DNA from: Lucinisca nassula
Taxonomy: Eukaryota; Mollusca; Bivalvia; Lucinida; Lucinidae
DNA length: 64,000 nucleotides
Direction: 5' to 3'
NCBI GenBank assembly: GCA_963580285.1
Contig: OY757025.1
Location: forward strand, 118,051,900 to 118,115,899
Made by a program: the position numbers and the translations under genes
Notes under the pieces: generated by a model
The model's database searches: none
Seen by the model: only the letters and a program-made list of their open reading frames with translations
What the model was told of the DNA's origin: nothing
Shown here: piece by piece, positions 53,620 through 63,989 of the stretch
How the letters are laid out: each line of letters begins with the position of its first letter
Numbering within the stretch: position 1 is the stretch's first letter

Positions 53620-55560
53620 ACTGACAAACAGTGAAAACACAGATCAGAGTCAACATGTCAAGGGTTCAAAAGTGGGATACTGGAAACAGTGAAGATCCAG
53701 ATCAGACGCAAAATATCCAGGGTTTTAAAATGGGATCATGACAAACAGTGGAGAACCTGATCAGAGGCCACATGTCTTTGGTTCCAAAATGGGATCATGC
53801 CAAACAGTAAGATCCAGATCAGAGGCCACGTGTCTAGGGTTCGGAATGCTGACAAAGACGACCCAGATCAGAGGTCATATGTCTAGGATCCAATATTGGA
53901 TTCTGACAAACAGTGAATACCCAGATCTGAGGCCACGTGTTTTGGGTTCCAAAATGATATACTAACAAACAGGGAAGACCTAGATCAGAGGCCACCTGTC
54001 TTGCTTTCCAAAATGGGATGCTGACATACAAAGATGACCCAGATCAGAGGCCATATGTCTAGGGTTCCAAAATGGGATTCTGACAATCAGTGAGGACCCA
54101 GGTCAGGGGTCATGTGTCTATGGCTCCAAAATAGGATACTAACAAGCAGTGAAGACCCATATTAGAGGCCACATGTCTAGGATTCAAAAATGGGATTCTG
54201 ACAATCAGTGAAGACCCAGATCAGAGGCCAGGTGTCTAAGGCTCCAAAATGAGATACTGACAATCAGTGAAGACCCAGATCAGAGGCCATGTGTCTAGGG
54301 CTCCAAAATGAGATACTGACAATCAGTGAAGACCCAGATCAGAGGCCATGTGTCTAGGGCTCGAAAATAGGATGCTGACAATCAGTGAAGACCCAGATCA
54401 GAGGCCACATGTCTAGGGCTCGAAAACAGGATACTGACAATCAGTGAAGACCCAGATCAGAGGCCACATGTCTAGGGCTTGACAATCAGTGAAGACCCAG
54501 ATCAGAGGCCACGAGTCTAGGGCTCGAAAATAGGTTACTGACAATCAGTGAAGACCCAGATCAGAGGCCATGTGTCTAGGGCTCGAAAATAGAATACTGA
54601 CAATCAGTGAAGACCCAGATCAGAGGCCACATGTCTAGGGCTCGAAAATAGGACACTGACAATCAGTGAAGACCTAGATCAGAGGCCACATGTCTAGGGC
54701 TCGAAAATAGGACACTGACAATCAGTGAAGACCCAGATCAGAGACTACGTGTCTAGGGCTCGAAAATAGGACACTGACAATCAGTGATGACCCTGATCAG
54801 AGGCCACGATTCTAGGGCTCGAAAATAGGACACTGACAATCAGTGAAGACCCAGATCAGAGACTACGTGTCTCGGGTTCCAAAATGGGATACTGACAAAC
54901 AAAAACAACCCAGATCAGAGGTCATAGGTTTCATAATTGAATACTGACAAACAGTGAAGACCCGGATCAGAAGCCACATGTCTAGGATTTTGAAATGGGA
55001 CACTGACAAACAGTTCAGACCCAAATCAAAGGCCACATGAGGTTCAAAAATGGGATACTGACAAACACTTTGGACCCATATCAGAGGCCACATGTCTATG
55101 GTTCTAAAATGGGATACTTACAAACAGTTAAGACCCAGTTCAGAGGCCACGTGTCTATGGTTCCAAAAGGGGGTACTGACAAACAGTTAAGACCCAGATC
55201 AGAGGCCACGTCTAGAGTTCCAAAATGGGATACTAACAGTGACGACTCATATCAGAGACAATATGTCTAGGGTTCCAAAATGGGATACTGACAGTGTAGA
55301 CACAGATCAGAGGCCACGTGTCTAGGGTTCAAAAATGGGATACTAACAAACAGTAACGACCTAGATCAAACGCAACATGTCTGAGGTTCCAAAATGGAGT
55401 ACTGACAGTGTATACCATGGCTAGGGTTCCAGAATGGGATACTGACAAACAGTGTAGACCCAGATCAGAGGCGACGTAAACAGTGTAGACCCAGATCAGA
55501 AGCCGCATGTGTAGGATTCCAAAATCGAACATTTACAAACAGTGAAGATCCAGATCAGGT
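53620..55560 (+). repeat. About 60-bp tandem array inside the 4.4-kb element
   Basis: Unit ACTGACAATCAGTGAAGACC / CAGATCAGAGGCCACATGTC / TAGGGCTCGAAAATAGGAT, about 30 copies. The central copies (54200-54860) are the most uniform; outer copies carry AAACAGTG and TTCCAAAATGGG variants. The core ACAGTGAAGACCCAGATCAG is also the arm of the H1 hairpins. Short frames on both strands are repeat-derived. Confidence 0.88.
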
Positions 55561-55564
55561 GGCA

Positions 55565-56400
55565 CATGCCTATGGTTCCAGGATAACACAATGTCAGACA
55601 AACAGTGGAGACCCCGTTCTGAGACCACATGTCTAAAGTTCCAAAATGGAAAACTGACAGTGTAGATTCAGATCAGAGGTCACATGTCTGCGGTTCCAAA
55701 ATTGGATACGGACAGTGTAGACCCCGATCCGCTGCCAGGGTTCCAAAATGGGCCACTTACTGTGTAGACTCCGATCAGACATCACAGAATACGGCGTTTG
55801 TACAGGATCTTCACTGTTTGCTTGGACTACAGGAATTAAAGGACAAAACAAAACAGTCTAAGTCCGGATTCTGGACCTCTTTAGAGACAAGCAACCCTCT
55901 AGTAGGACAGTGTAGACTCGTATCAAATACCGCAAAAATGTGCGCCTGAACAGGGGCATCACTATTTGCTTATAAAAATACATGATTTTTTTAAGTGTTG
56001 TAAAATTCCTTTAATAAGACCATCTTTAATACTTTTCAGAAGTGGACTTTTAAAGACCACATTTGAACAGTTTTAGAAAATACAACGATAATTGAAATTT
56101 CTGCAATGTATTTTTCAAATCAGACTTAGTCTTTATTTTAGCTGGTCTATATTAATATTAAGCAGAATTCCATTGTATAGTTCGTTTGTACCAGACAAAC
56201 AAACATTAATAAAAAAAAATAATGAACTGATACCAGTCTATAGCCTGCCCTGCAGCTTAACTGAGTTATAATTTGCTGGTCACATGGGTCATGATGTCTT
56301 TATAATATATAGTATCTCAAAACTTTACCAAGACAGGTAAAATCATGTAAGGGTGCCATTAGTTTCACATAGTCTGTCCACCACTGCCTCCCACCTCCGC
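55565..56400. other. Decayed repeat edge and unassigned sequence
   Basis: To about 55800 there are degenerate 60-bp units; beyond that no gene or repeat is recognised. Confidence 0.5.
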
Positions 56401-56403
56401 CCA

Positions 56404-56945
56404 TTGGGGCTTGAAACGGGCCTCCGTGACCTAGTGGATTTGTTTGTTTGATTTGATGTTTAACGTCTCCGTCAACACTAAAAAGGTTATTTTGGAGAGA
56501 TTGCTTCCAAGTCTGTGGGATTTTACCCGACATTGAGATGAAATGACATCTCAAGCCCTGCCGCCCAATGAAACCAATAGAGTTTATAAGCATGGACGGT
56601 CCGACTCGCACCGCTTTGCCTGGGCAGGCTTAGATCCTCTAAGCGGTTTAGCAGTACTCGTGTGCGGTCGGATTCAGCTCTGCGTGGAAGCATCATGCAG
56701 CCCATTTATTTCTTCAAGCCCCTATGGGCGGGGGCCGATCTTTGGCCTAGTGGATAACAGCGCTGACTCTTAATTATTAGATCTCTCACCGCTGTGGTTT
56801 CTAGCTGGCTCGGGTCATATGTGAGACGCCAGACAACAGATGGTCAGGTGGTTTTTCTCCGGGTTCTCCGGATTTAGCCCACCTCTGATTAACGGTTGAC
56901 TCGATATGAGTGAAATAATCTTGAAAGGGCCGTAAAACCAAAATC
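56404..56945 (+). mobile_element. SINE-B (tRNA-headed, Nin-DC-like) split in its A box by SINE-A
   Basis: Head GGCCTCCGTGACCTAGTGGA at 56419-56438, then an inserted SINE-A, then the duplicated GGCCTAGTGGATAACAGCGC. A B-box-like GTGGTTTCTAGCTGGCTC follows, then GGTTTTTCTCCGGGTTCTCC and the tail TGAAATAATCTTGAAAGGGC. CCTAGTGGAT on both sides is the target duplication, so the insertion hit the pol III A box. Confidence 0.72.
56440..56738 (-). mobile_element. SINE-A nested in SINE-B
   Basis: TTTGTTTGTTTGATTTGATG start to CCCCTATGGGCGGGGGCC, reverse orientation, flanked by CCTAGTGGAT. Confidence 0.78.
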
Positions 56946-57228
56946 CGGCTTGAAGAAATATATTGGGCTGCATGGTGCTTCCACGCAGAGATGAAACCTG
57001 CCACATACTAGTACTGCATGGTAGACCGTTTAGGGGTTAAGCCCAGGAAAAGTGTTGCGAGTTTGACCGTCCATGCATATAAAGCATATTGGTTTGATTG
57101 TGGGTTGAGATGTCCTTTCATCTCAATATCGGGTAAAAGTCCTACTAAATTTGAAGCAACGTCTCCAAAATGACCTATACAGTGTTGACAGGGACTTTAA
57201 ACCCTAAATCAATCAAACAAACACCGCT
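56946..57228 (+). mobile_element. SINE-A abutting the SINE-B tail
   Basis: CCGGCTTGAAGAAATATATT start (the first ~12 bp of the head are missing) and CTAAATCAATCAAACAAACA tail. It directly follows the SINE-B tail. Confidence 0.72.
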
Positions 57229-57545
57229 GCATCTATCTTCCTGACAGATGCACAGAACATAAACCATCCAAAGAGCAGTCAGTTAAGCCTCTGGTCAGAA
57301 GGTGAAGAAACACAAACTGATATTCTGCTTTACCTTTTTAACTCACCATAACCCCACATTTTGTAGATTTTTGCTGCACCGCAGTGCAATTAAATAGCCA
57401 AATGATTCTGACACTTCATCTCAAGGGACATCTGGCCAGGATGTAATAACCTTCACCTCACAGGTAAATGTTCTGAGTGCAGACTAACCTGATATTGCTC
57501 ACACTTGAGAGTTAAAAGTGACCTTATTATGTCTTTCACCTCAGA
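57229..57545. other. Unassigned interior before the right TIR
   Basis: No gene or repeat recognised. Confidence 0.4.
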
Positions 57546-57757
57546 TAAACCCATTTCCATTCGAGCCCAAAAATTCGAGCCCAAGCCCAGCCCACGAGCC
57601 CAGCCCAGGTTTTACAGGTAGCCTCAGAAGAAAGCTGGTGTAAATCATAGCCAATAATTGGGACCAGAGAATACTGTTAGGATCACTCTTACCTTTAATA
57701 GATGGCCAATAATTTACACAGTTTTGTTGCTGTTGTTGGGGTTTACATACATATCAA

Positions 57758-58013
57758 CCTGGAGCCAGTTGTTCAAAACTAAAGACATAATTAGTTAACA
57801 TGTCGTTAAAACTTTGATCCTTTATTACGGCAAATATGCTATTATTTTTGCTGTAAAAATGTGAGCAGCTTTTGCACATGCAAAAGCTGCTCACATTTTT
57901 TCAGCAAAAATACCAAAATTTTAGATAATGAACTTGCTACAACAGTTAACATTATGACCACTAACAAGCTGGTTAAGCTAAGAAAGCTTTGAACAACTGG
58001 CCCCTGGAGTTTT
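57758..58013. mobile_element. MITE with GCCAGTTGTTCAAA ends
   Basis: GGAGCCAGTTGTTCAAAAC and, inverted, GGGGCCAGTTGTTCAAAGC ends enclose a perfect hairpin TGTGAGCAGCTTTTGCA / TGCAAAAGCTGCTCACA at 57859-57896. Confidence 0.65.
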
Positions 58014-58059
58014 ATAGAAATGGAGAACTAGACAAGAATTCAGCAGAAGGAAATGCCAT

Positions 58060-59030
58060 GCCTTTGGGGGTGCAAAGTCACTGAACCATAAAATCTAGGT
58101 CAAGGTCAAACATGGATAGGGCTGGCTAATCGGAGCTGAAAGGATAATCGATCATCATTCATGTCACTGCGATCGATAATCGATTAGTAATCGCTAAGGT
58201 TTTTGTCATTATTTTACCTGTCTGGCTTCCTGTCTGAGCATGACTCTTACCATATGTTGCACTTTACCATTTGTTTTTTTGAACAGACAGGCCTGAGCAA
58301 ACAGTGTAGACCCAGATGAGATGCCGCATAATGCGGCGTCTCATCAGGGTCTTCACTGTTTGCCACTCATCCAGCTATTTTAGGCATAACTTTGGGTAGT
58401 AAATTGTACCTATCAAGTAATCGATTAAAAGCAAATCAGAAATGATAATCATTTTTGTGGAATTCATCGATCGATTAATCGATTATACGATTAATCGTGT
58501 CAGCCTTAAACAAACATGGATGCCTGCATAAAAGTTGTCACTCCTAGATAGCTTGTACCAAGTATCATCAATGAAGCACTTATAGTTCTGGAGAAAGGGA
58601 GTCTTACATTAGGGGGAAAGGTAGGGTATTGGCAATAATTCACAAAGTCAGTGAACAATGAAATGTATGTCAAGGTCAGATATGGATGCTTGTATTGAAG
58701 TTGCTATTCCTAGCTACTAGCTTGTACCAAGTATCATTAATGAAGCTCTTATAGTTCTTGAGAAATAGAGTGAATGTTTGGGTGGTCGCAATAATTCATG
58801 AAGTCAGTGAACCATGAAATGTAGGTCAAGGTCAGATATGGATGCTTGCATTGAAGTTTCTGTTCCTAGATGCAAGCTTGTACCAAATAGCATTTATATT
58901 CCTAGAAGCAAGCTTGTACCAAATATCATTAATGAAGCTCTTATAGTTCTCTAGAAATGGGCTCTCACATTAGGGTGAAAGTTGACGGCTTGACAAATGA
59001 ACAGACTCCTGTATCGCACCATGCTTAAAG
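58060..59030 (+). repeat. Pearl-like 160-bp tandem core, about three copies
   Basis: GTCAAGGTCAGATATGGATG, CTAGCTTGTACCAAGTATCA and AATGAAGCTCTTATAGTTCT recur near 58510, 58680 and 58840 with drift. It ends with TTGACGGCTTGACAAATGAA. The layout resembles the other tandem-core elements but lacks a clear terminal hairpin. Confidence 0.55.
58118..58510. mobile_element. TIR element inserted in the 160-bp core, 393 bp
   Basis: Flanked by CAAACATGGAT (58107-58117 and 58511-58521), an 11-bp direct repeat. Ends AGGGCTGGCTAATCG and, inverted, AAGGCTGACACGATTAATCG; both sides are rich in ATCGATTA motifs. An H1 hairpin (58297-58365) is nested in the middle. Confidence 0.65.
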
Positions 59031-59590
59031 AAGGCGCAAAAAAAACAAAAACAACCAGAAATGTGTCAATATGACAAAGATGCCCCAGCCAAGAGGCCAT
59101 CCTCAATTGCAAACAAGCATTTTACAAAAGGGTTGAAAAAGGGCCATAACTCTTGTCATAATTGGTGTTTTTTGCCCTGAACTGAACATGACCTATATCT
59201 TATGATTATACAGTGTGTTTAATTAAGAAATGAATTTTACTTTTCTGCTGTTGATGAAAGTATGAGCGCAGTGGGTCGCATGCAAAGTAAATGAGAACCC
59301 CGAAGGGGCTCATGTAAACTTTGCTAGCTGCCCGCTGTCGTTCATACTTTCATGAAGTCATTCATACTTTCATAAAAAGCAGAAAAATTAAGTTTGTTTT
59401 TAATATTTACATTCTTTGCCCTCATCGCTGGGCGAAAAAATACTTATAGGGCAAAATTTTAAAGCTGAAAAACATTTACACGCTGTTTTTCTGCAAAGAG
59501 CGGAACATAGTTGAAGTCACCAATGCCCATAGAGAACCATGGTTTGCACTCATGTCACTTGACGTCACTGAAAATCATGTGACTCGATGT
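59031..59590. other. Spacer containing a 110-bp hairpin
   Basis: TGAAAGTATGAGCGCAGTGGG (59252 on) pairs with CCCGCTGTCGTTCATACTTTCA (to 59351) around CCCCGAAGGGG, an MITE-like palindrome. The rest is unassigned. Confidence 0.55.
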
Positions 59591-59734
59591 GTAAAGAAGG
59601 CATCTGATCGGAATCTACACTGCTGGTCAAGCAGTTTGTGAATTTAACAAAATGCATTATATCAATTAATTTGATTGGTGAATAGTTAGAAATGGGTGTG
59701 GTCAAATCAATTTATTCAGCAGGATAAGGGTTAA
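59590..59734 (-). mobile_element. Truncated M1 MITE
   Basis: GGCATCTGATCGGAATCTAC, CCAAT-type blocks and TTCAGCAGGATAAGGGTTAA; only one half of the palindrome remains. Confidence 0.6.
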
Positions 59735-59889
59735 ATGACATCTGCATTGGACTCACTCACCTTTCACTTACAAAGAGGTACTGTTCACACTATAACTTCA
59801 TCATGAAACAGGACTGTTCTGAAATGAAGAAAACAAAGCACTGAAAACACTTGTGGAGAGTACCAGGGTCGTTCAATAAGTATCTGGCC

Positions 59890-60280
59890 TTATGTACCTA
59901 GAGTCACTCTGAATATTGACATCATCTCTTTTTCCAATACAGTAAAATTTCTATATTAAGACCATCTTTTCGACTGTTCAAAAGTGGTCTTGAACAGTCC
60001 TAAAGGTGGTCCCTTATTAGAAGACACTGAGTGTAGAAAAGGCAAAAAAAAAAAAAATAACTGAAACCTTCTCAATAAGCTTTTAGAAGCACATGTAATG
60101 TTAATTGTAGGTGGTCTTAATAGTGGAATTTTCCTACTAATTGACCTTATTTGTTGCGGGTAACACATTTAGTACTAGTACTTATCTTCCATGTGGCCCT
60201 CTTTTTCCTGGGAAGAAACCAGTACTAAGCAATGTGAATAAAGTTTCTTGCTCAAGGAAACAACATGTGGTGCTTGCGAG
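59890..60280. other. Unassigned interior of the mariner region
   Basis: No transposase similarity seen; an antisense frame at 59956-60168 has no supporting motif. Confidence 0.4.
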
Positions 60281-60289
60281 GATCAAACT

Positions 60290-60450
60290 GGCTAACTCTC
60301 GATCTCATTGATGTTCCAAGGCTGAAGGCCCATTTTTGTACAACTCCGGGTCTTCAGAGTCAATTCATCCTCCAACCACTGCATTAAGCTCTTCATCTGA
60401 CTGGAAGTGACGTCCATGCAATTCTTTCTTCAAGTTAAGAAACAATAAAA
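60290..60450 (-). pseudogene. Mariner transposase C-terminal remnant, minus strand
   Basis: Minus-strand frame reads N-L-K-K-E-L-H-G-R-H-F-Q-S-D-E-E-L, then a stop, then D-S-E-D-P-E-L-Y and S-A-L-E-H. This matches the plan of the mariner C-terminal region (FPNLKK..., SDEE..., LE-R-W). It has at least two in-frame stops and so is dead. Its orientation is opposite to the remnant at 62745-63660. Confidence 0.65.
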
Positions 60451-60654
60451 CTGCAAGCATTGCATGATGCCCCGCCACTTTAATTACATCAAGCAAGTGC
60501 CATATCACAGTGAAAAAGGAGTTCAATGTAAGTTTGCATTACTATTTCCCTTAATAAAGTTGACAGGAATACATGACTAAGATGATTTTTTTTTAATGTT
60601 AAAAAAGCCATGGCTCCAAAAGAAAGTAAACCAGAATTAAAATTCTCATTTTCA

Positions 60655-62190
60655 GTTTTTGGGGGCCGGTGCCCTTTAAACTAAAGTCAAGGTCATCAAA
60701 ACGTAGTCAAATCTGTGGTCAATTTCAATGATATTATCACATTTCATTGGACGACAGGGCTTGAGATGTCATTTCATCTCAATGTCGGGTAAAAGTCCCA
60801 CAAAATTGGAAGCAACATCTCCAAAATGACCTTTACAGTATTGACAGGGACGTTAAACCTCAAATCAAACAAACAAACATTTCATTGATGTGTTCATGAG
60901 ATTGGGTGCAGACAAGCCATCTTTGGCCCAAAATTGACAGTTTTTGGGGCCTGTGCCCTTGAAAAAAAGGTCAAGGTCACCAAAACCTAAATGCTGTTTT
61001 CCCCCATCCTAGTGATGAAACCATGCAAGTTTGGTCAGAATCAATCGTTAGGTGCAGGAGATATAGTGCTTCAAGCAGACTACCTGATAGAAATGGCTAT
61101 GTTCAATGTTCAAGGGGCGATAACTCAAAAAGTAAGAAAATCAGAGTTATGGTTCATATGTTCTGCAAGTCGTTTCATTCTGCTCTACATATCTGTGAAG
61201 TTTCATGGAAATATCACAAACGTCATCTAAGTTATGGAGCAGACACGAAGCTATGACAGAAATAGCTACACTCCATGTTCAAAGGGCAACAACTCCAAAA
61301 GTAGGAAAATCAGAGTTACAGTTCATATGTTCTGCATGTCATCTCATAATGCTCTACATACCTGTGAAGTTTCATAAATCTCAAATGATATCAGAGTTAT
61401 GGAGCGGACACAAAACTGATAGCAGCAGCTATATTCAAAGTTGAAAGGGCATTAACTCCAGAAGTAGGACAATCAGAGTTACAGTTCATATGTTCTGCAT
61501 GTTATCTCATGATGCTCTACATATCTATGAAGCTTCATGGAAATATCTCAAATAGTATCAAAATTATGGAGCAGACACAAAACTATGACCGAAATGGCTA
61601 TGTTCAATGTTAAAAGGGCAATAACTCCAAAAGTAGGAAAATCAGAGTTATGGTTCATATGTTCTGCACGTCGTCTCATAATGTTTTACATGTCTGTGAA
61701 GTTTCATGAAAATATCTCAAATGGTATCAGTTATGGAGCAGATACGAAACAGATAGCAGCAGCTATATTCAAAGTTCAAAGGGCAAATACTCCAAACGTA
61801 GGAGGACCTGAGTTATGTTTCATATGTTCTGCAAGCGTCTCATGGTGTTCTACATATCTGTAAGGTTTCATGGAAATATCTCTAACTGTATCGAAGTTAT
61901 GAAGCGGACAAGAAATTATGACAGAAATGGCTATGTTCAGTGTTCAAAGGGCAACAACTCCAAAAGTGGGAAAATCAGAGTTATGGTTCATATGTTCTGC
62001 ATGTCGTCTGATAGTGCTCTGCATATCTGTGAAGTTTCATGAAAATATCTCAAATGGTATCAGAGTTATGGAGCGGACACATAACTATGAGGCACTGATG
62101 GACGGATGTATGGACTGACGGACACTCAAAACTTCGGAGGGTATAACATAATACACCGCCATTTTTTTAATGGCGGGGCATAAAAAGTAA
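60655..62190 (+). mobile_element. Pearl-like element with about 168-bp tandem core
   Basis: The head GGGGGCCGGTGCCCTTTAAA is split by a SINE. From about 61020 to 62090 there are about six diverged units with ATATGTTCTGCATGTCGTCT, CATATCTGTGAAGTTTCATG and AAAGGGCAATAACTCCAAAA. It ends with GACGGACACTC, GGGTATAACATAATACACCG and the hairpin CCGCCATT/AATGGCGG followed by CATAAAAAG. The 66-108 aa frames here are repeat sequence. Confidence 0.6.
60750..60876 (+). mobile_element. SINE-A, 5'-truncated, with target duplication
   Basis: Begins at GACGACAGGGCTTGAGATG inside the SINE and ends with the AAATCAAACAAACAA tail. ACATTTCATTG flanks it on both sides (60739-60749 and 60877-60887), an 11-bp target duplication showing that truncation happened during insertion. 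Confidence 0.8.
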
Positions 62191-62368
62191 ATCACTGGGT
62201 GCAATATCAGTAGAGCAGGGTGGATGTGGTGAAGGTTTGAAACCATTTCGCTTCATTGCATGCATAAAAACATTGCAAATATGAACTCTAGCATTGTCAA
62301 GTTGTAATTTTCCCATGCCTTTTCTGTACTATAGTTGATTGTTCCAAAATATTAGCATAATAGTCCCA

Positions 62369-62581
62369 TTAACCCTTATCTTGCTGTTCACGACAACCCC
62401 TATCTTTGCAAACAGTGTAGATCCAGATCAGATGGCTTCTGAAGAAGCCATCTGATCAGGATCTACACTGTTTGGCATTTAGTTTATGAATTTGTAGCAA
62501 TAAATTACATCAAGTAATTTGATTGGTTGATAGACAGAAATGGGAGTGGCTTAAATGAATATTCAGCAAGATAAGTGTTAA
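62369..62581 (-). mobile_element. Palindromic MITE M1, complete
   Basis: TTAACCCTTATCTTGCTGTT ... TATTCAGCAAGATAAGTGTTAA, with the GGCTTCTGAAGAAGCC palindrome. Confidence 0.78.
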
Positions 62582-62739
62582 CAATATGGCCATGAGGTAA
62601 ATAGTCCACCAACAGAGCCCAACACAGTTGCCATGACCAAACGCGCTATAAGCTTCCTCATGCACAGCGGTTCATGCAAATTGGTAAATACGCTACCCTC
62701 AGAAATCTCCAATCAGCACATTGGGTGCCAAAATGCCAT

Positions 62740-63660
62740 AGTAAAGAACAACAAGCTGTCTGAGTCACTTCTGGAAAGATATGATTCTGATCCGGATGAC
62801 TTTCTTGAGAGAACTGTTACCTTGGACGAAAACTTGGATCCATCACTGATTCCAAACTAAACTAAACATCAGAGTTGACAATAGTCTGGTCACACAGTTC
62901 ACCGCATCCAAAGAAACTCAAGACTCAGCCTTCATTGTCAAGCATGGAAACTGTGCTTTCGGATAGCAAGGATAGCAAGGGGTCCGGCGGCCCCCGCCCA
63001 TACGGGCTTGAAGAAATATATGGGCTGCATAATGCTTCCACGCAGAGCTGAATCCGACCCGCACATGAGTACTGGTAAACTGCTTAGAGGATCTATGCCT
63101 GCCCAGGTAAAGTGGTGCGAATCGGACGGTCCATGCTTATAAATCCTATTGGTTTCATTGGGGGACAGGGCTTGAGAAGTTATTTTATCTCAATGTAGGG
63201 TAAAAGTCCCACAAAATTGGAAGCAACATCTCCAAAATGACCTTTACAGTGTTGACAGGGACGTTAAACCTCAAATCAAACAAACAAAGCAAGGGGTCCG
63301 GTGGTGGACTATTTATCTCATAGCCAGACTATTACTGGGGACTATTATGCTAACATTTTGAACCAATTACGTGCAGCTTTAGTACAGAAAAGGCATGGAA
63401 AAATAACAATTTCAAAGCCTTACCCCATCCAACCTATTCTCCTGATCTGGCACCCAGTGATTACTTTTTGTTCCCAAACTTGACGAAAGAGTTACTTGGA
63501 CGCCAAATCCAGTCAGATGAAGAGCTAATGGTTAGAGGGTGGACTGACTCTCAGTGGAGACCCTGAATTCTAGAAAAATGGACTTTCAGCCTTGGAACAT
63601 CATTGGAGGAAGTACTTATAGTTGTGGGTGACTATGTGGAAAAGAGAAGTCAAGCGTTAC
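62740..63660 (+). pseudogene. Mariner transposase pseudogene split by SINE-A
   Basis: Plus-strand pieces in mariner order: L-L-E-R-Y-D-S-D-P-D-D-F-L-E-R-T-V-T-L-D-E-N (62770 on; V-T-x-D-E-x is the region of the first catalytic Asp). Next comes H-P-K-K-L-K-T-Q-P (before 62990), then V-D-Y-L-S-H-S-Q-T-I-T-G-D-Y-Y-A-N-I-L-N-Q-L-R (63303 on), then a frame-disrupted D-Y-F-L-F-type segment, S-D-E-E-L and G-D-Y-V-E-K near 63640. Stops and frameshifts separate the pieces. The SINE at 62988-63287 interrupts it. Not functional. Confidence 0.78.
62988..63287 (+). mobile_element. SINE-A, full length, 300 bp, with exact ends
   Basis: CGGCCCCCGCCCATACGGGC start and CTCAAATCAAACAAACAA tail, flanked by AGCAAGGGGTCCGG (62974-62987 and 63288-63301), a perfect 14-bp target duplication. 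It interrupts the mariner transposase remnant. This is the best copy here for defining the family. Confidence 0.88.
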
Positions 63661-63789
63661 TCTAAGTAGGTAAAGTCAGATACTTATTGAACGACCCTTG
63701 CACAACAAAAAGAGCTATCATCAGACAGCATAGCTCACCTTGAAAAGTGTCCTTAAGATCATGGGATTGCTGAATTAACATTTAGACCT

Positions 63790-63989
63790 TTACCCATCAT
63801 CATACCATGATGAACCAATTCTGTCTATCAACCAATCAAATTACTTGGTGTAATTTATTGCTACAAATTCATAAACTGAATGCCAAACAGTGTAGATCCT
63901 GATCAGATGGCTTCTTCAGAAGCCATCTGATCTGGATCTACACTGTTTCCATAGATAGGGGTTGTCGTGAACAGCATGATAAGAGTTAA
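63790..63989 (+). mobile_element. Palindromic MITE M1
   Basis: AACCAATTCTGTCTATCAAC start (decayed left end), GGCTTCTTCAGAAGCC palindrome, CAGCATGATAAGAGTTAA right end. Confidence 0.72.

Larger units (their letters stand above)
53194..57623. mobile_element. Mutator-like TIR transposon, 4.43 kb, non-autonomous
   Basis: Terminal inverted repeats of about 80 bp: GGTTACCTGTAAAACCTGGG at 53194 and, inverted, GGCTACCTGTAAAACCTGGG ending at 57623, continuing through several GGGCTGGGCT/GGGCTCGAA phrases. The perfect 9-bp repeat TCAGAAGAA lies outside both (53185-53193 and 57624-57632). A 9-bp duplication with long TIRs is typical of Mutator-type elements. No transposase is recognisable; the interior is a 60-bp tandem array, SINEs and unassigned sequence. 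Confidence 0.8.
59863..63700. mobile_element. Degraded mariner region bounded by inverted TIRs, about 3.8 kb
   Basis: CCAGGGTCGTTCAATAAGTA at 59863 and, inverted, AAGGGTCGTTCAATAAGTAT near 63699 are mariner-style ends. Between them lie transposase remnants in both orientations plus later insertions (two SINE-A, a pearl-like element and an M1 MITE). Autonomous mariners are about 1.3 kb, so the excess is nested material and possibly parts of two copies. Confidence 0.65.

Noticed and set aside
61537..61863. 108-residue frame near the right end
   Set aside because: It is composed of diverged copies of a roughly 168-bp repeat, and neighbouring frames show the same phrases shifted in phase.
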